Of a DNA stretch of 64,000 nucleotides, positions 25,662 through 34,226 are shown piece by piece. A program made the translations under genes and the position numbers. How positions within the stretch are numbered: position 1 is the first letter of the stretch; each line of letters begins with the position of its first letter. Under the pieces are notes generated by a model that was given only the letters and a program-made list of their open reading frames with translations, ran no database searches and had not been told where the DNA came from. The DNA is from an uncultured Clostridia bacterium (GTDB lineage Bacteria; Bacillota; Clostridia; TANB77; CAG-465), in NCBI GenBank assembly GCA_934130325.1, contig CAKOYA010000003.1, positions 7,540 through 71,539 on the forward strand. The letters are read 5' to 3'.

Positions 25662-26882
25662 ATGAATAGCAATTGCTGTAATTCAAATTTTAATACTTGT
25701 TGTAATCCAATTGTTCCTCAAAACCTATGTATTCAACAAGGTCCACAAGGAATTCAAGGAATTCCCGGGCCACAAGGACCTACTGGCCCTCAAGGCGTTC
25801 AAGGTATTCAGGGAATTCCTGGTGCTACTGGTCCCACTGGTGCTACTGGAATAACTGGACCTGCTGGTCCTCAAGGTGCCCAAGGCGTTCCTGGACCTCA
25901 AGGAGCTACTGGTATTGCGGAATCTCCAGATACAATAAAAATTGGTACTATTACTACTTTAAATCCTGGAAGTTTAGCATCAATAACAGATGTAGGGCAA
26001 GGGAAAGAACACATATTAAACTTTTCAATTCCAGCAGGATACGACGGAATTGATGGATTGGAAGGTCCTGTTGGAGCCACTGGACCTCAAGGAATCCAAG
26101 GAATTCAAGGAATTCCCGGGCCACAAGGACCTACAGGTCCTCAAGGTCCCACTGGAGCAAATGGAAATAGTGTACGAATTTTAGGTTCCTATTCTACTAT
26201 AGATGAATTAATGGCAGAACATCCTACAGGAAATATAGGAGATAGTTATTTAATTGGAAAAGATTTATATGTTTGGTCTGAAAACGAAGATAAATGGAAA
26301 AATGTAGGAAATATTTCTGGTCCTCAAGGTGATCAAGGTATTCAAGGTATCACTGGACCTACTGGGCCTACCGGACCTACTGGCCCATCAAAAATATCTA
26401 GTGCTTACTTAGTATCTTTTAACAATTATCCTAAAGAAGGATATGAAATACGAGCAAATGAAAGATTACCAATTACTAGAAAGGAACTAGATACTGATAG
26501 TATATGTGATTTAGATACAGCTGAAAATATTGTTCAATTTGGAAGAGAAGGCTACTATAAAATTACGTTTACAGTAAATGCATATGTACCTTATTTTAAT
26601 GGTCAATTTGACCCTAATACCGATTTTGTATCTATTGGATTTAGATTAATAGGTACAGATAATATTTATATAGGCGATAGTCAATGGATATATAATGAAT
26701 CTTCTTTAAAGTTAGTTGGGCAAGGAATCATTACAGTACCAAATATTTCATATGCATATGAACTAGTTAATTTATCAAATAGAGCAATCTACTTAAATAC
26801 ACCAGATTTAAAGTATATTAATTCTAATTCATATTTTGTTAATTCACCTATAACTATAGTAGTAGAGTATTTAGGAAAATAA
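25662..26882 (+). CDS. Collagen-like (BclA-type) spore surface protein
   Basis: A 406-residue protein. The N-terminal ~28 residues are Cys/Asn-rich (NSNCCNSNFNTCCNP), typical of spore-surface attachment regions. Gly-X-Y repeats such as GPQGIQGIPGPQGPTG follow, then an insert (~85-130), a second collagen block, a globular insert with SYSTIDELMAEHPTGNIGD, more Gly-X-Y, and a C-terminal beta-rich head of about 150 residues, like the trimeric C1q/TNF-type heads of exosporium nap proteins. Thr is frequent in X-Y positions, as in glycosylated BclA. ATG 25662 follows AAAGGGGAG. It has its own mother-cell-type promoter and terminator. Confidence 0.88.
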   Translation: MNSNCCNSNFNTCCNPIVPQNLCIQQGPQGIQGIPGPQGPTGPQGVQGIQGIPGATGPTGATGITGPAGPQGAQGVPGPQGATGIAESPDTIKIGTITTLNPGSLASITDVGQGKEHILNFSIPAGYDGIDGLEGPVGATGPQGIQGIQGIPGPQGPTGPQGPTGANGNSVRILGSYSTIDELMAEHPTGNIGDSYLIGKDLYVWSENEDKWKNVGNISGPQGDQGIQGITGPTGPTGPTGPSKISSAYLVSFNNYPKEGYEIRANERLPITRKELDTDSICDLDTAENIVQFGREGYYKITFTVNAYVPYFNGQFDPNTDFVSIGFRLIGTDNIYIGDSQWIYNESSLKLVGQGIITVPNISYAYELVNLSNRAIYLNTPDLKYINSNSYFVNSPITIVVEYLGK

Positions 26883-26888
26883 ATTTTA

Positions 26889-26931
26889 AAAGTTTGATAG
26901 AATATTATATTTTATCAAACTTATTTTATAT
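26889..26931 (+). terminator. Hairpin terminator
   Basis: AAGTTTGATA pairs with TATCAAACTT, followed by a T-rich stretch, just after collagen-like gene 1. Confidence 0.7.
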
Positions 26932-26963
26932 GTAAGTTGTTAATTATATTAGATTATGCTATC

Positions 26964-26991
26964 ACATATTATATTTGAAAATCATACATTA
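26964..26991 (+). promoter_or_regulatory. Mother-cell sigma (E/K type) promoter, collagen-like gene 2
   Basis: ACA (26964-26966), 16 bases, CATACATTA (26983-26991). The same site also reads as sigma E (ACATATT, 12 bases, CATACATT). It has the same geometry as the promoter of the first collagen-like gene. Confidence 0.55.
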
Positions 26992-27038
26992 ATATTAAGT
27001 AATATATTATTATATTACTTTTGAAAGGAGAATTTGTA

Positions 27039-27731
27039 ATGAATAATTATTGTCAATCAGGATGTAATTATGATTCTTGTAGACCACCTTGTCCACCACC
27101 AATGCCACCTTCAATGGTTTGCGTTACAGGACCAACTGGACCTACTGGGCCTACTGGGCCTCAGGGTGTTCAGGGAATTCAAGGTGTTCCCGGGCCTCAA
27201 GGCCCTACTGGACCTCAAGGTGTTCAAGGTATCCAAGGTGTTCCTGGAGCTACCGGACCTACTGGTGCTACTGGCGTTCAAGGTATCCAAGGTGTTGCAG
27301 GTGCTCAAGGTATCCAAGGTATCACTGGACCTACTGGCCCTACTGGTGCCACTGGTGCTACTGGAGTAACTGGACCTGCTGGACCTCAAGGTGCCCAAGG
27401 TGTTGCAGGTGCCCAAGGAATTCAAGGTATTACTGGACCCACTGGCCCTACTGGTGCTCAAGGTATCCAAGGTGTTGCAGGCGCTCAAGGTATCCAAGGT
27501 ATCACTGGACCTACTGGCCCTACCGGACCTACTGGGCCTACTGGGCCTACTGGACCTGCTGGAGCTGCTGGTACAGACGGAATAGATGGTGAAGATGGAA
27601 TAACTCCAACTTTAACAATTGGCACAGTTACAACTGGAGCACCTGGTACACAAGCTGCTGCAACAATAACAGGTGCTTCACCAGATTATGTACTAAATCT
27701 TACAATACCTCAAGGCCCTACTGGACCTTAA
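27039..27731 (+). CDS. Short collagen-like spore surface protein
   Basis: A 230-residue protein. The N-terminus is Cys/Pro-rich (NNYCQSGCNYDSCRPPCPPP), followed by a nearly uninterrupted Gly-X-Y tract (GPTGPTGPQGVQGIQGVPGP and similar). It ends with a small domain (DGITPTLTIGTVTTGAPGTQ) and a short GPTGP tail. It lacks the large globular head of its upstream neighbour, so it may be a stalk-only or co-trimer partner. ATG 27039 is used, with AAAGGAG upstream; the in-frame TTG at 27021 lies in that site. Frames in other phases over the repeat are artefacts. Confidence 0.85.
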   Translation: MNNYCQSGCNYDSCRPPCPPPMPPSMVCVTGPTGPTGPTGPQGVQGIQGVPGPQGPTGPQGVQGIQGVPGATGPTGATGVQGIQGVAGAQGIQGITGPTGPTGATGATGVTGPAGPQGAQGVAGAQGIQGITGPTGPTGAQGIQGVAGAQGIQGITGPTGPTGPTGPTGPTGPAGAAGTDGIDGEDGITPTLTIGTVTTGAPGTQAAATITGASPDYVLNLTIPQGPTGP

Positions 27732-27736
27732 CAATA

Positions 27737-27780
27737 AAATATAAGATATAGCATAACTTTGCTATATCTTATATTTTTTA
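27737..27780 (+). terminator. Hairpin terminator
   Basis: AAATATAAGATATAGCA pairs with TGCTATATCTTATATTT, followed by T residues. Confidence 0.85.
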
Positions 27781-27841
27781 AAGAAATTTTACAAAAAGTA
27801 TTGATTTTAGACAAATAATATGTTATTATAGTATAGTAATT

Positions 27842-27918
<77 letters not shown>

Positions 27919-27929
27919 TTTAGAAATAT

Positions 27930-27974
27930 AAAAAAACTTGTAATCGTTGATATAGTTGTATTACAAGTTTTTTT
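27930..27974 (+). terminator. Terminator of tRNA-Arg
   Basis: AAAAAAACTTGTAAT pairs with ATTACAAGTTTTTTT. Confidence 0.85.
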
Positions 27975-28116
27975 GCTTTTAAAGTTTAGTAAAAGATAAC
28001 CATTTTTAATTGATGATTACCCAAAAATTACCCGCAAAATTTTACAAAATTATTTAAAAAGTTATAGTTGTACACTTAAGTTATTTATTTTATTACCAAC
28101 TATCTTTTTTATAACA

Positions 28117-28160
28117 TAAAAATTGTGAAGATACTATAATTAATTATCTTCACAATTTTA
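28117..28160 (-). terminator. Hairpin terminator of the ABC-F gene
   Basis: AAAATTGTGAAGATA pairs with TATCTTCACAATTTT, directly downstream of the stop at 28171. Confidence 0.8.
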
Positions 28161-28170
28161 TTATATAATC

Positions 28171-29760
28171 CTATTTTAATTTTTGCTCTTCTAAATATTC
28201 ATCGTATGTCATATGCCTATCTATAACACCATTTTCCGTTAATACAATAATTCTATTAGCAATTGTTTGAATAAACTGGTGATCATGTGATACAAATATT
28301 AGCTCATCGCTTGTCTTTATCAATCCATTATTTAACGCTGTGATACTTTCAAGATCTAGATGGTTTGTAGGTTCATCTAAAATAACAAAATTCGGTTTTT
28401 CAAGCATTACCCTTGAAAGCATACATCTAGCCTTTTCACCACCAGATAAAACATTTACTTTCTTCAAAGATTCTTCACCAGAAAATAACATTCTACCTAA
28501 GAAACTTCTTATAACTGTTTCATCATTTATATTATATGCATCAGCAATCCAATCAACAATTGATTTATCAGATTTAAAAAATTCTTCGTTATCTTGAGGT
28601 AAGTATGATGGAACAATAGTTTTACCAAAAGTTACTTTTCCCTTATCTTGTTTTATTTTTCCCATTATTATATCAAAAAGTGCTGTCTTTGCTAAACCAT
28701 TTTCGCCTAACAAGACAATTTTATCTCCTTTTAATACTTTAAATGAAACATTTTTTAACAGTTGTACTCCATCTTTTTCATAACTTATATTATCAACTTC
28801 CAAAATTTCTTTTCCAGATGGTGTATCTGGCTTAAATTCAATAAATGGATATCTTCTAGTTGATGGCTTTATTTCATCTAATTGTATTTTTTCTAATGTT
28901 TTCTTCCTAGAAGTTGCTTGTTTAGATTTTGAAGCATTAGCACTAAATCTACGTATAAAGTCTTCTAACTCTTTTATTTTTTCTTCCTTCTTTTTGTTTG
29001 ATTCTTTCGTCTGTTTAAGAGCTAATTGACTTGATTCATACCAAAAATCATAATTTCCAACATATAATTTAATTTGACTATAATCAATATCTACAATATG
29101 TGTACAAACTTTATTTAAAAAATATCTGTCATGTGATACAACAATTACCGTATTTTCAAAATTTATCAAAAATTCCTCTAACCATTCAATAGCAGCAATA
29201 TCTAAATTATTTGTAGGCTCATCAAGAAGTAATACATCAGGATTTCCAAAAAGTGCTTGTGCTAGTAATACTTTAACCTTTTGAGGTCCAGTTAATTCTT
29301 TCATAAATTTTTCGTGTAAATCTGTTGGTATACCTAATCCATTTAGGAGTTGGGCAGCATCACTTTCTGCCATCCATCCATTTAAGGATTCAAATTCAGC
29401 TTCTAACTCTCCTGCCTTTATTCCATCTTCTTCTGAGAAGTCCTCTTTAGAATATATCGCTTCTTTTTCTTTCATTATATCATAAAGTCTTGAATTTCCT
29501 CTTATTACAGTTTCAATTACTTTTACTTCATCATATTCATAATGGTTTTGTTTAAGTATTCCTAATCTTTCATTTTGTGATAAAAATACCTCACCTTCAC
29601 TAGGCTCTATATCACCAGAAAGTATTTTTAAAAATGTAGATTTCCCTGCCCCATTTGCTCCTATAATTCCATAACAATTACCTTTAGTAAATTTTATATT
29701 AACATTCTCAAATAATGTCCTTTTTCCAAATCTTAAAGTAACTCCATTTGTTCCAATCAT
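28171..29760 (-). CDS. ABC-F ATPase, YkpA/YbiT subfamily
   Basis: A 529-residue soluble protein with two ABC ATPase cassettes and no membrane segment. ABC-F proteins act on ribosomes. Cassette 1 has Walker A GANGAGKST, a signature region LTGPQKVKVLLAQ (in place of LSGGQ) and Walker B LLLDEPTNNLD. Cassette 2 has GENGLAKTALF, where the usual Gly before Lys is Ala, then LSGGEKARCMLS and VILDEPTNHLD. The linker is Lys-rich (SNKKKEEKIKELEDFIRRFS). The phrases GNCYGIIGANG and GNYDFWYESSQLALKQ match Bacillus YkpA closely. ATG 29760 has AAGGAG upstream. Confidence 0.93.
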   Translation of the reverse strand: MIGTNGVTLRFGKRTLFENVNIKFTKGNCYGIIGANGAGKSTFLKILSGDIEPSEGEVFLSQNERLGILKQNHYEYDEVKVIETVIRGNSRLYDIMKEKEAIYSKEDFSEEDGIKAGELEAEFESLNGWMAESDAAQLLNGLGIPTDLHEKFMKELTGPQKVKVLLAQALFGNPDVLLLDEPTNNLDIAAIEWLEEFLINFENTVIVVSHDRYFLNKVCTHIVDIDYSQIKLYVGNYDFWYESSQLALKQTKESNKKKEEKIKELEDFIRRFSANASKSKQATSRKKTLEKIQLDEIKPSTRRYPFIEFKPDTPSGKEILEVDNISYEKDGVQLLKNVSFKVLKGDKIVLLGENGLAKTALFDIIMGKIKQDKGKVTFGKTIVPSYLPQDNEEFFKSDKSIVDWIADAYNINDETVIRSFLGRMLFSGEESLKKVNVLSGGEKARCMLSRVMLEKPNFVILDEPTNHLDLESITALNNGLIKTSDELIFVSHDHQFIQTIANRIIVLTENGVIDRHMTYDEYLEEQKLK

Positions 29761-29846
29761 GTTTTTTCTCCTTTATACTCACTATATTTTTAATACATTT
29801 TACTATATAATAGTATAAAAATCAACTATATATACAATTTTGACAA

Positions 29847-29877
29847 CAAAAAGACCCTAATGTATAAAATTAGAGTC
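29847..29877 (-). terminator. Hairpin terminator
   Basis: GACTCTAAT pairs with ATTAGGGTC on the minus strand and is followed by TTTTT. It ends the gene at 29893. Confidence 0.65.
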
Positions 29878-29892
29878 CATGTATAATACTTT

Positions 29893-30279
29893 TTATTCTC
29901 CTATATATTCAGCATCTCCAAATGCTAAAATTCCCATAAATATAACATTTAAAAATATTAAGCCAGCTGCAAAACCACCGCTTTTTCCAAACGCTTTAGC
30001 TAAATTAATATACATTAAAATAATAACAACTATATTAACTATTGGTATTAACAATAATAATATTAACCATGGTGACATACCAGCTATTTGTAATAATGTA
30101 ACAGTATTATATATAGGTATTATAGAAGCCCATCCTGGCTTACCAGCCTTAGTAAAGATTTTCCACATACATACAATAGCAAATACCGCTACAATTAAAC
30201 AAACTACTGAATATCCAGCTGAAAAACCTGCTGTAGCTGTACTAGCCATATCATATGATGTATAAGAAGCATCGTACAT
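29893..30279 (-). CDS. DUF5684-type small membrane protein
   Basis: A 128-residue protein with three or four hydrophobic segments. The central motif FTKAGKPGWASIIPIYN is the hallmark of the DUF5684 family (often annotated as signal peptidase I-like, without catalytic evidence). The last helix is followed by a short tail (GDAEYIGE). ATG 30279 has GGAGGTGAG. It is monocistronic with a terminator downstream. Function is unknown. Confidence 0.8.
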   Translation of the reverse strand: MYDASYTSYDMASTATAGFSAGYSVVCLIVAVFAIVCMWKIFTKAGKPGWASIIPIYNTVTLLQIAGMSPWLILLLLIPIVNIVVIILMYINLAKAFGKSGGFAAGLIFLNVIFMGILAFGDAEYIGE

Positions 30280-30459
30280 AAACTCACCTCCATCTTATAT
30301 TTGCATTATATTAAAAAAGCAAAAAAATGTCAATAATTGTAGATAAAAATGTGATAATTTTGTGAAATTTTTCTACTTTTTTTAATATACATAATTTTAA
30401 TATATTTTTACTATTGAATTTTGATTACTAACATTATAAAATATTTATGGTGATGAAAA

Positions 30460-30990
30460 ATGGAAAACAAAATATCAAGAGCTGAAGCAAAAAGAATCCT
30501 AAAAGAAAAACAAAAAGAAACTAAAAAAAGAGCAGAAGAAACCATAAAAAATTATAAAAATTTTGCTATGAAAGGTAACATTGTTGATATGGCTATAGGT
30601 GTAGTTATAGGTAGTGCTTTTACAAACATAGTAAACACACTTGTATCATCTACAATTACTCCGGTAATAAGTTTATTAACCCAAAATGTAGATCTCTCTA
30701 CATTATTTATCACACTAAAAGGTGGACATTTTGGCACTATTGAAGAAGCAAAAAATGCTGGAGCAATCGTACTAAGCTATGGCGAACTTCTAAACTCTAT
30801 AATAAACTTTTTAATTATATCAGTTGTCCTTTTTATAGTAATAAGTATTATAAAACGTTCCAATAAAAAAGCTATTACAAATGAAGATATAATAAAAAAA
30901 TCTACAACTAAAATTTGTCCTTTTTGTAAAAGTGAGATTAATATAAAAGCTACTAGATGCCCATTTTGTACAAGTGAATTAAAGGAATAA
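30460..30990 (+). CDS. mscL: Large-conductance mechanosensitive channel MscL with zinc ribbon
   Basis: A 176-residue homologue of the channel that releases solutes on hypo-osmotic shock. The first helix and its GNIVDMAIGVVIGSAFTNIV match MscL (GNVVDLAVGVIIG-like). The second helix is LLNSIINFLIISVVLFIVIS. There is an unusual basic N-terminal extension of about 40 residues (AEAKRILKEKQKETKKRAEE). At the C-terminus the usual cytoplasmic helix is replaced by a zinc-ribbon with two CPFC pairs (ICPFCKSEINIKATRCPFC). The ribosome binding site before ATG 30460 is weak (GGTGAT). Confidence 0.9.
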   Translation: MENKISRAEAKRILKEKQKETKKRAEETIKNYKNFAMKGNIVDMAIGVVIGSAFTNIVNTLVSSTITPVISLLTQNVDLSTLFITLKGGHFGTIEEAKNAGAIVLSYGELLNSIINFLIISVVLFIVISIIKRSNKKAITNEDIIKKSTTKICPFCKSEINIKATRCPFCTSELKE

Positions 30991-31096
30991 ATTCTATTAA
31001 TAAATATTATATTTATTATTGAATCACATTAAATAATAAATGAACCCAGGATATTAAACAGATTCGTTTAACATTTTGAGTTCATTTTCATATAAT

Positions 31097-31130
31097 ACAA
31101 AAAAGATACAAAACTTATAGCTTTGTATCT
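31097..31130 (-). terminator. Hairpin terminator of hup
   Basis: AGATACAAA pairs with TTTGTATCT on the minus strand and is followed by TTTTTT. Confidence 0.75.
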
Positions 31131-31168
31131 CAACATTAAGATTTAATAACTAAATAATTAAAACTAAA

Positions 31169-31447
31169 TTATTTTTTGTTTACTAATTCTTTTAATGCTT
31201 TACCAGCTTTGAAAACTGGTGCTTTAGAAGCTGGTATTTTAATTTCAGCTTTAGTTTGTGGGTTTCTTCCTTTTCTAGCAGCTCTTTTTCTTACTTCGAA
31301 AGAACCAAATCCTACAAGTTGAACTTTTTCGCCTGCTTTTAAAGCTCCTTCAACGCTAGTTATGAAAGCGTCTAATGCTGTTTCAGCAGCTTTTTTTGTA
31401 AGTTTGCTTTCTTCAGCAATTTTAGCTATTAATTCAGCTTTATTCAT
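31169..31447 (-). CDS. hup: DNA-binding protein HU
   Basis: A 92-residue nucleoid protein. It begins MNKAELIAKIAEESKLTKK, has the dimer core VQLVGFGSFEVRKRAARKGR and the DNA-contacting arm GRNPQTKAEIKIPASKAP with its conserved Pro. A clear promoter lies at 31492-31520 and GGAGGGA is upstream of ATG. It is monocistronic. It is visibly less AT-rich than its neighbours, fitting high expression. Confidence 0.96.
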   Translation of the reverse strand: MNKAELIAKIAEESKLTKKAAETALDAFITSVEGALKAGEKVQLVGFGSFEVRKRAARKGRNPQTKAEIKIPASKAPVFKAGKALKELVNKK

Positions 31448-31491
31448 TATAAATCCCTCCTAATGTAACCTCCGTAACTGATTACACTAAG

Positions 31492-31520
31492 AATATACTA
31501 CAAAACGCTTGCCTTGTCAA
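31492..31520 (-). promoter_or_regulatory. Sigma A promoter of hup
   Basis: TTGACA (31520-31515), 17 bases, TATATT (31497-31492) on the minus strand, about 45 bases upstream of the start codon. Confidence 0.75.
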
Positions 31521-31539
31521 CACTTTTCTACATTTTTTA

Positions 31540-33141
31540 TTATATTTTTTTTAATTTTCTAGCAACTTTAAATATTTTATCTCCCATTGGGAGTTGCTTT
31601 ATTTCACTTTCATTTAAAGTACCAATAGCAATAATTGAAATAAAATATACTAAAACAGCTATACATATACTGATAATTGTGTATATGGTATTAGAAATGT
31701 ATATATATATATTAACTTTTTCAAGAATAAATAACACTAAAGTCATTATCAATGTTGCAATAATTGGCTTTAAGAATATTCCCTTTAAGTCAGGTTTTTC
31801 TTTTAAGTACTTAAATAATAATATAAATGATAAAGTACAAGCTATTGCATTATATATAACAGTTGTAAGTGCTGGAATTACTTCACCATACTTAGGTATT
31901 AAAATTACATTTAAAATATACTTTATTACTGCACCTATTGCTAAACAGGTACCTGGTACATAAAGTTTACCTATTCCTTGTAAAGCTCCATATAAAGTTT
32001 GAGCAAGTACTGCAAAAATTATCATAAAACATTGTATTTGAAGCAATGTAGCTCCTTCTGGTGCATTTGGAAATATAAGTGCAAAAATTGGAGATGCAAG
32101 CATAAATAATCCTGCTGTACAAGGAAGCGCTATAATTGAAGATACCTTTAATGAAAAATTTATCTTATCAACAGCCTCTTTCTTTTTTCCCTTAGCAATA
32201 GCTGAGGATATAAATGGTACTAGTGCTACTGAAAACGCAACATTTATTGAAAGTGGTACAGCATTTAATATATCTACTTTACCAAGCAATATTCCGAATT
32301 TCTCATTTGCCTGTTGCAATGTATAACCATATTTTTGTAATCCATCCATAGCTGTGATTACATCTATTACTCCTGAAAGTGCAACAACAACACTTCCAAA
32401 TGATATTGGTATTACGTATGTTATTAATTTCTTTACAATTTTTCTTCTAGGTGTTATAGCAAATTTTTCAGATTTTTTTATATCATCCCATATATCTTTC
32501 TTATTTTTATTATAATATGTTAATAAATAGAAAAATGCGCTTGAAGTTGCAACAGTAGTAGCTAAAGTTGAGCCGGCAGCCATAATTTCAGGTGTAGCTC
32601 CAAGTAACATAACTACAAATATTATAGAAAATATACTATTAATTATTTGTTCTAATATCTGTGCCTTGCTATACTCCATCATATTTTGCATTCCTACAAA
32701 ATACCCTCTTAATACTGCAGACATAGCTACAAATATTATTGCTGGAGATAGAGCCATTAATGTGTATTTAACTCCAGGATTTGATAAAATATTAGTTGCT
32801 ATAAATCCAGAGCCAAAAAATAACATAAGTGAAAAACAAACAGCAATCAAACTAAAAAGCCACATAGCAGTTCTAAAAATTCTATGTGCACCTCTTTTAT
32901 CCCCTATAGCAATTTTTTCTGATATAAGTTTTGACATTGTATTTGGTATCCCCATAGTAGCAATTGCAAGTATTAATGTGTATACTTGATATCCTGAACC
33001 GTAATAACTGTTTCCTTCATCTGCAAACTGAGGAAAGTTTGTAAGAACAATTCTATATATAAATCCAAATACTTTTATAAGTACTTGTGAAATCATTATT
33101 ACTAATACACCATTCATGAATGATTGTTTTTTTATAGCCAA
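31540..33141 (-). CDS. Polysaccharide / lipid II flippase of the SpoVB-MurJ type
   Basis: A 533-residue MOP-superfamily membrane protein with about 14 hydrophobic helices. It begins with KQSFMNGVLVIMISQVLIKV and has the region MGIPNTMSKLISEKIAIGDK that is typical of SpoVB/YtgP-like transporters (family sequence GLPVAISKLVAE). These carry undecaprenyl-linked precursors of peptidoglycan or other glycans across the membrane. The start is TTG 33141, with AAGGATGTGA upstream. A sigma A-type promoter at 33186-33214 suggests vegetative expression, which favours a MurJ-like over a sporulation-only role. Confidence 0.85.
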   Translation of the reverse strand: MAIKKQSFMNGVLVIMISQVLIKVFGFIYRIVLTNFPQFADEGNSYYGSGYQVYTLILAIATMGIPNTMSKLISEKIAIGDKRGAHRIFRTAMWLFSLIAVCFSLMLFFGSGFIATNILSNPGVKYTLMALSPAIIFVAMSAVLRGYFVGMQNMMEYSKAQILEQIINSIFSIIFVVMLLGATPEIMAAGSTLATTVATSSAFFYLLTYYNKNKKDIWDDIKKSEKFAITPRRKIVKKLITYVIPISFGSVVVALSGVIDVITAMDGLQKYGYTLQQANEKFGILLGKVDILNAVPLSINVAFSVALVPFISSAIAKGKKKEAVDKINFSLKVSSIIALPCTAGLFMLASPIFALIFPNAPEGATLLQIQCFMIIFAVLAQTLYGALQGIGKLYVPGTCLAIGAVIKYILNVILIPKYGEVIPALTTVIYNAIACTLSFILLFKYLKEKPDLKGIFLKPIIATLIMTLVLFILEKVNIYIYISNTIYTIISICIAVLVYFISIIAIGTLNESEIKQLPMGDKIFKVARKLKKI

Positions 33142-33185
33142 TCTATATCACATCCTTAATTATACTTTACTAATTTAACGAGATA

Positions 33186-33214
33186 ATTATACCATAATTA
33201 AAATGTTTTAACAA
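33186..33214 (-). promoter_or_regulatory. Sigma A-type promoter of the flippase gene
   Basis: TTGTTA (33214-33209), 17 bases, TATAAT (33191-33186) on the minus strand. Confidence 0.6.
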
Positions 33215-33272
33215 CAAAAAAGCAAATAAACACAAATATTTCACAAATGTATATATCTAATAATTTTATATA

Positions 33273-33301
33273 TTGATTTTTAATAAATTTATTTGTATAA
33301 T
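33273..33301 (+). promoter_or_regulatory. Sigma A promoter giving a probable leaderless mRNA
   Basis: TTGATT (33273-33278), 17 bases, TATAAT (33296-33301). The ATG of the next gene begins 8 bases after the -10, at the expected transcription start. Confidence 0.6.
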
Positions 33302-33308
33302 ATTTAAT

Positions 33309-34226
33309 ATGAAGTCGATTATTGTAAAAAAAGATAATAAAAACGATTTGGTATCGTATATATATCATTCATTCCCTTCTTTATCTAAATCAAATATATA
33401 TAAGGCTCTGAGAAATAAAGATATAAGAATAAATGGTACAAAGGTAAATAAAAATACTAAAATAAATGAGTATGACAAAATAGATATATATTTAAATGAT
33501 AATATATTATTTAACTTACCAAATAATATTGATATAATATTTGAAGATAATAATATATTAATATGTTACAAACCACAAGGTCTTTTATCAAACAGTGAAG
33601 AAAATTTAGATAATTCATTTATAGATGAGCCTACGTTTTCAGATTTAGTAAAAAAATATTATAGTGAAGCTAAGATTTGTCATAGGTTAGATAGAAATAC
33701 AGGTGGATTGTTAATATTTGCAAAAAATAACCTTGCATATAAGGAAATATTAAAAGCATTTAAAAATTCTAATATAAAAAAAGAATATATTGCATATGTA
33801 TCAAATTCAAGCTTTTCTAAGAATCATGAAATTTTAGAAAAGTATATTTTAAAGGATGAAAAAAAGGGATTTTGTAAAATATATGATTATAATATCAAAA
33901 ATTCACAAAAGATAATAACAGAGTACTTTGTAATATCAAAAAATCTGTTAATGGATTATGCGATTTTAAAAATAATTATTCATACAGGTAAAACTCACCA
34001 AATTAGAGCACAACTAAAAAATATATCTCATCCAATAATAGGTGATTCAAAGTATGGAAAAAACGAAATTAATAAAAAATTCAAAAAAAATAAACAGCTA
34101 TTATTTGCTTATAAATATTGTTTTAATTTTGAAGCTAATTCATGCTTAAGTTATTTAAATAATTTAAATGTATGTTTAGATTCTAAATACTACTCTAATA
34201 AATTAGGAAGTGATTTTTATGGATAA
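33309..34226 (+). CDS. RluA-family pseudouridine synthase
   Basis: A 305-residue enzyme that isomerises uridines in rRNA or tRNA. An S4-like N-terminal part (ALRNKDIRINGTKVNKNTKI) is followed by the catalytic motif HRLDRNTGGLLIFAK, whose Asp is the nucleophile, and HTGKTHQIRAQL with SKYG near the end. I start at ATG 33309: an in-frame TTG at 33273 is part of the -35 box. No ribosome binding site precedes the ATG, and the -10 hexamer is only seven bases away, so translation is probably leaderless. The 3' end overlaps the next gene by 8 bases. Confidence 0.88.
   Translation: MKSIIVKKDNKNDLVSYIYHSFPSLSKSNIYKALRNKDIRINGTKVNKNTKINEYDKIDIYLNDNILFNLPNNIDIIFEDNNILICYKPQGLLSNSEENLDNSFIDEPTFSDLVKKYYSEAKICHRLDRNTGGLLIFAKNNLAYKEILKAFKNSNIKKEYIAYVSNSSFSKNHEILEKYILKDEKKGFCKIYDYNIKNSQKIITEYFVISKNLLMDYAILKIIIHTGKTHQIRAQLKNISHPIIGDSKYGKNEINKKFKKNKQLLFAYKYCFNFEANSCLSYLNNLNVCLDSKYYSNKLGSDFYG

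Noticed and set aside
27070..27592. Open frames in other phases and on the minus strand across the collagen repeats
   Set aside because: They exist only because Gly-X-Y codon repeats keep other frames open; none has a start signal.
27919..28116. Possible phage attachment scar downstream of tRNA-Arg
   Set aside because: No duplicated tRNA end, integrase or phage gene is present; the sequence is plain AT-rich DNA.
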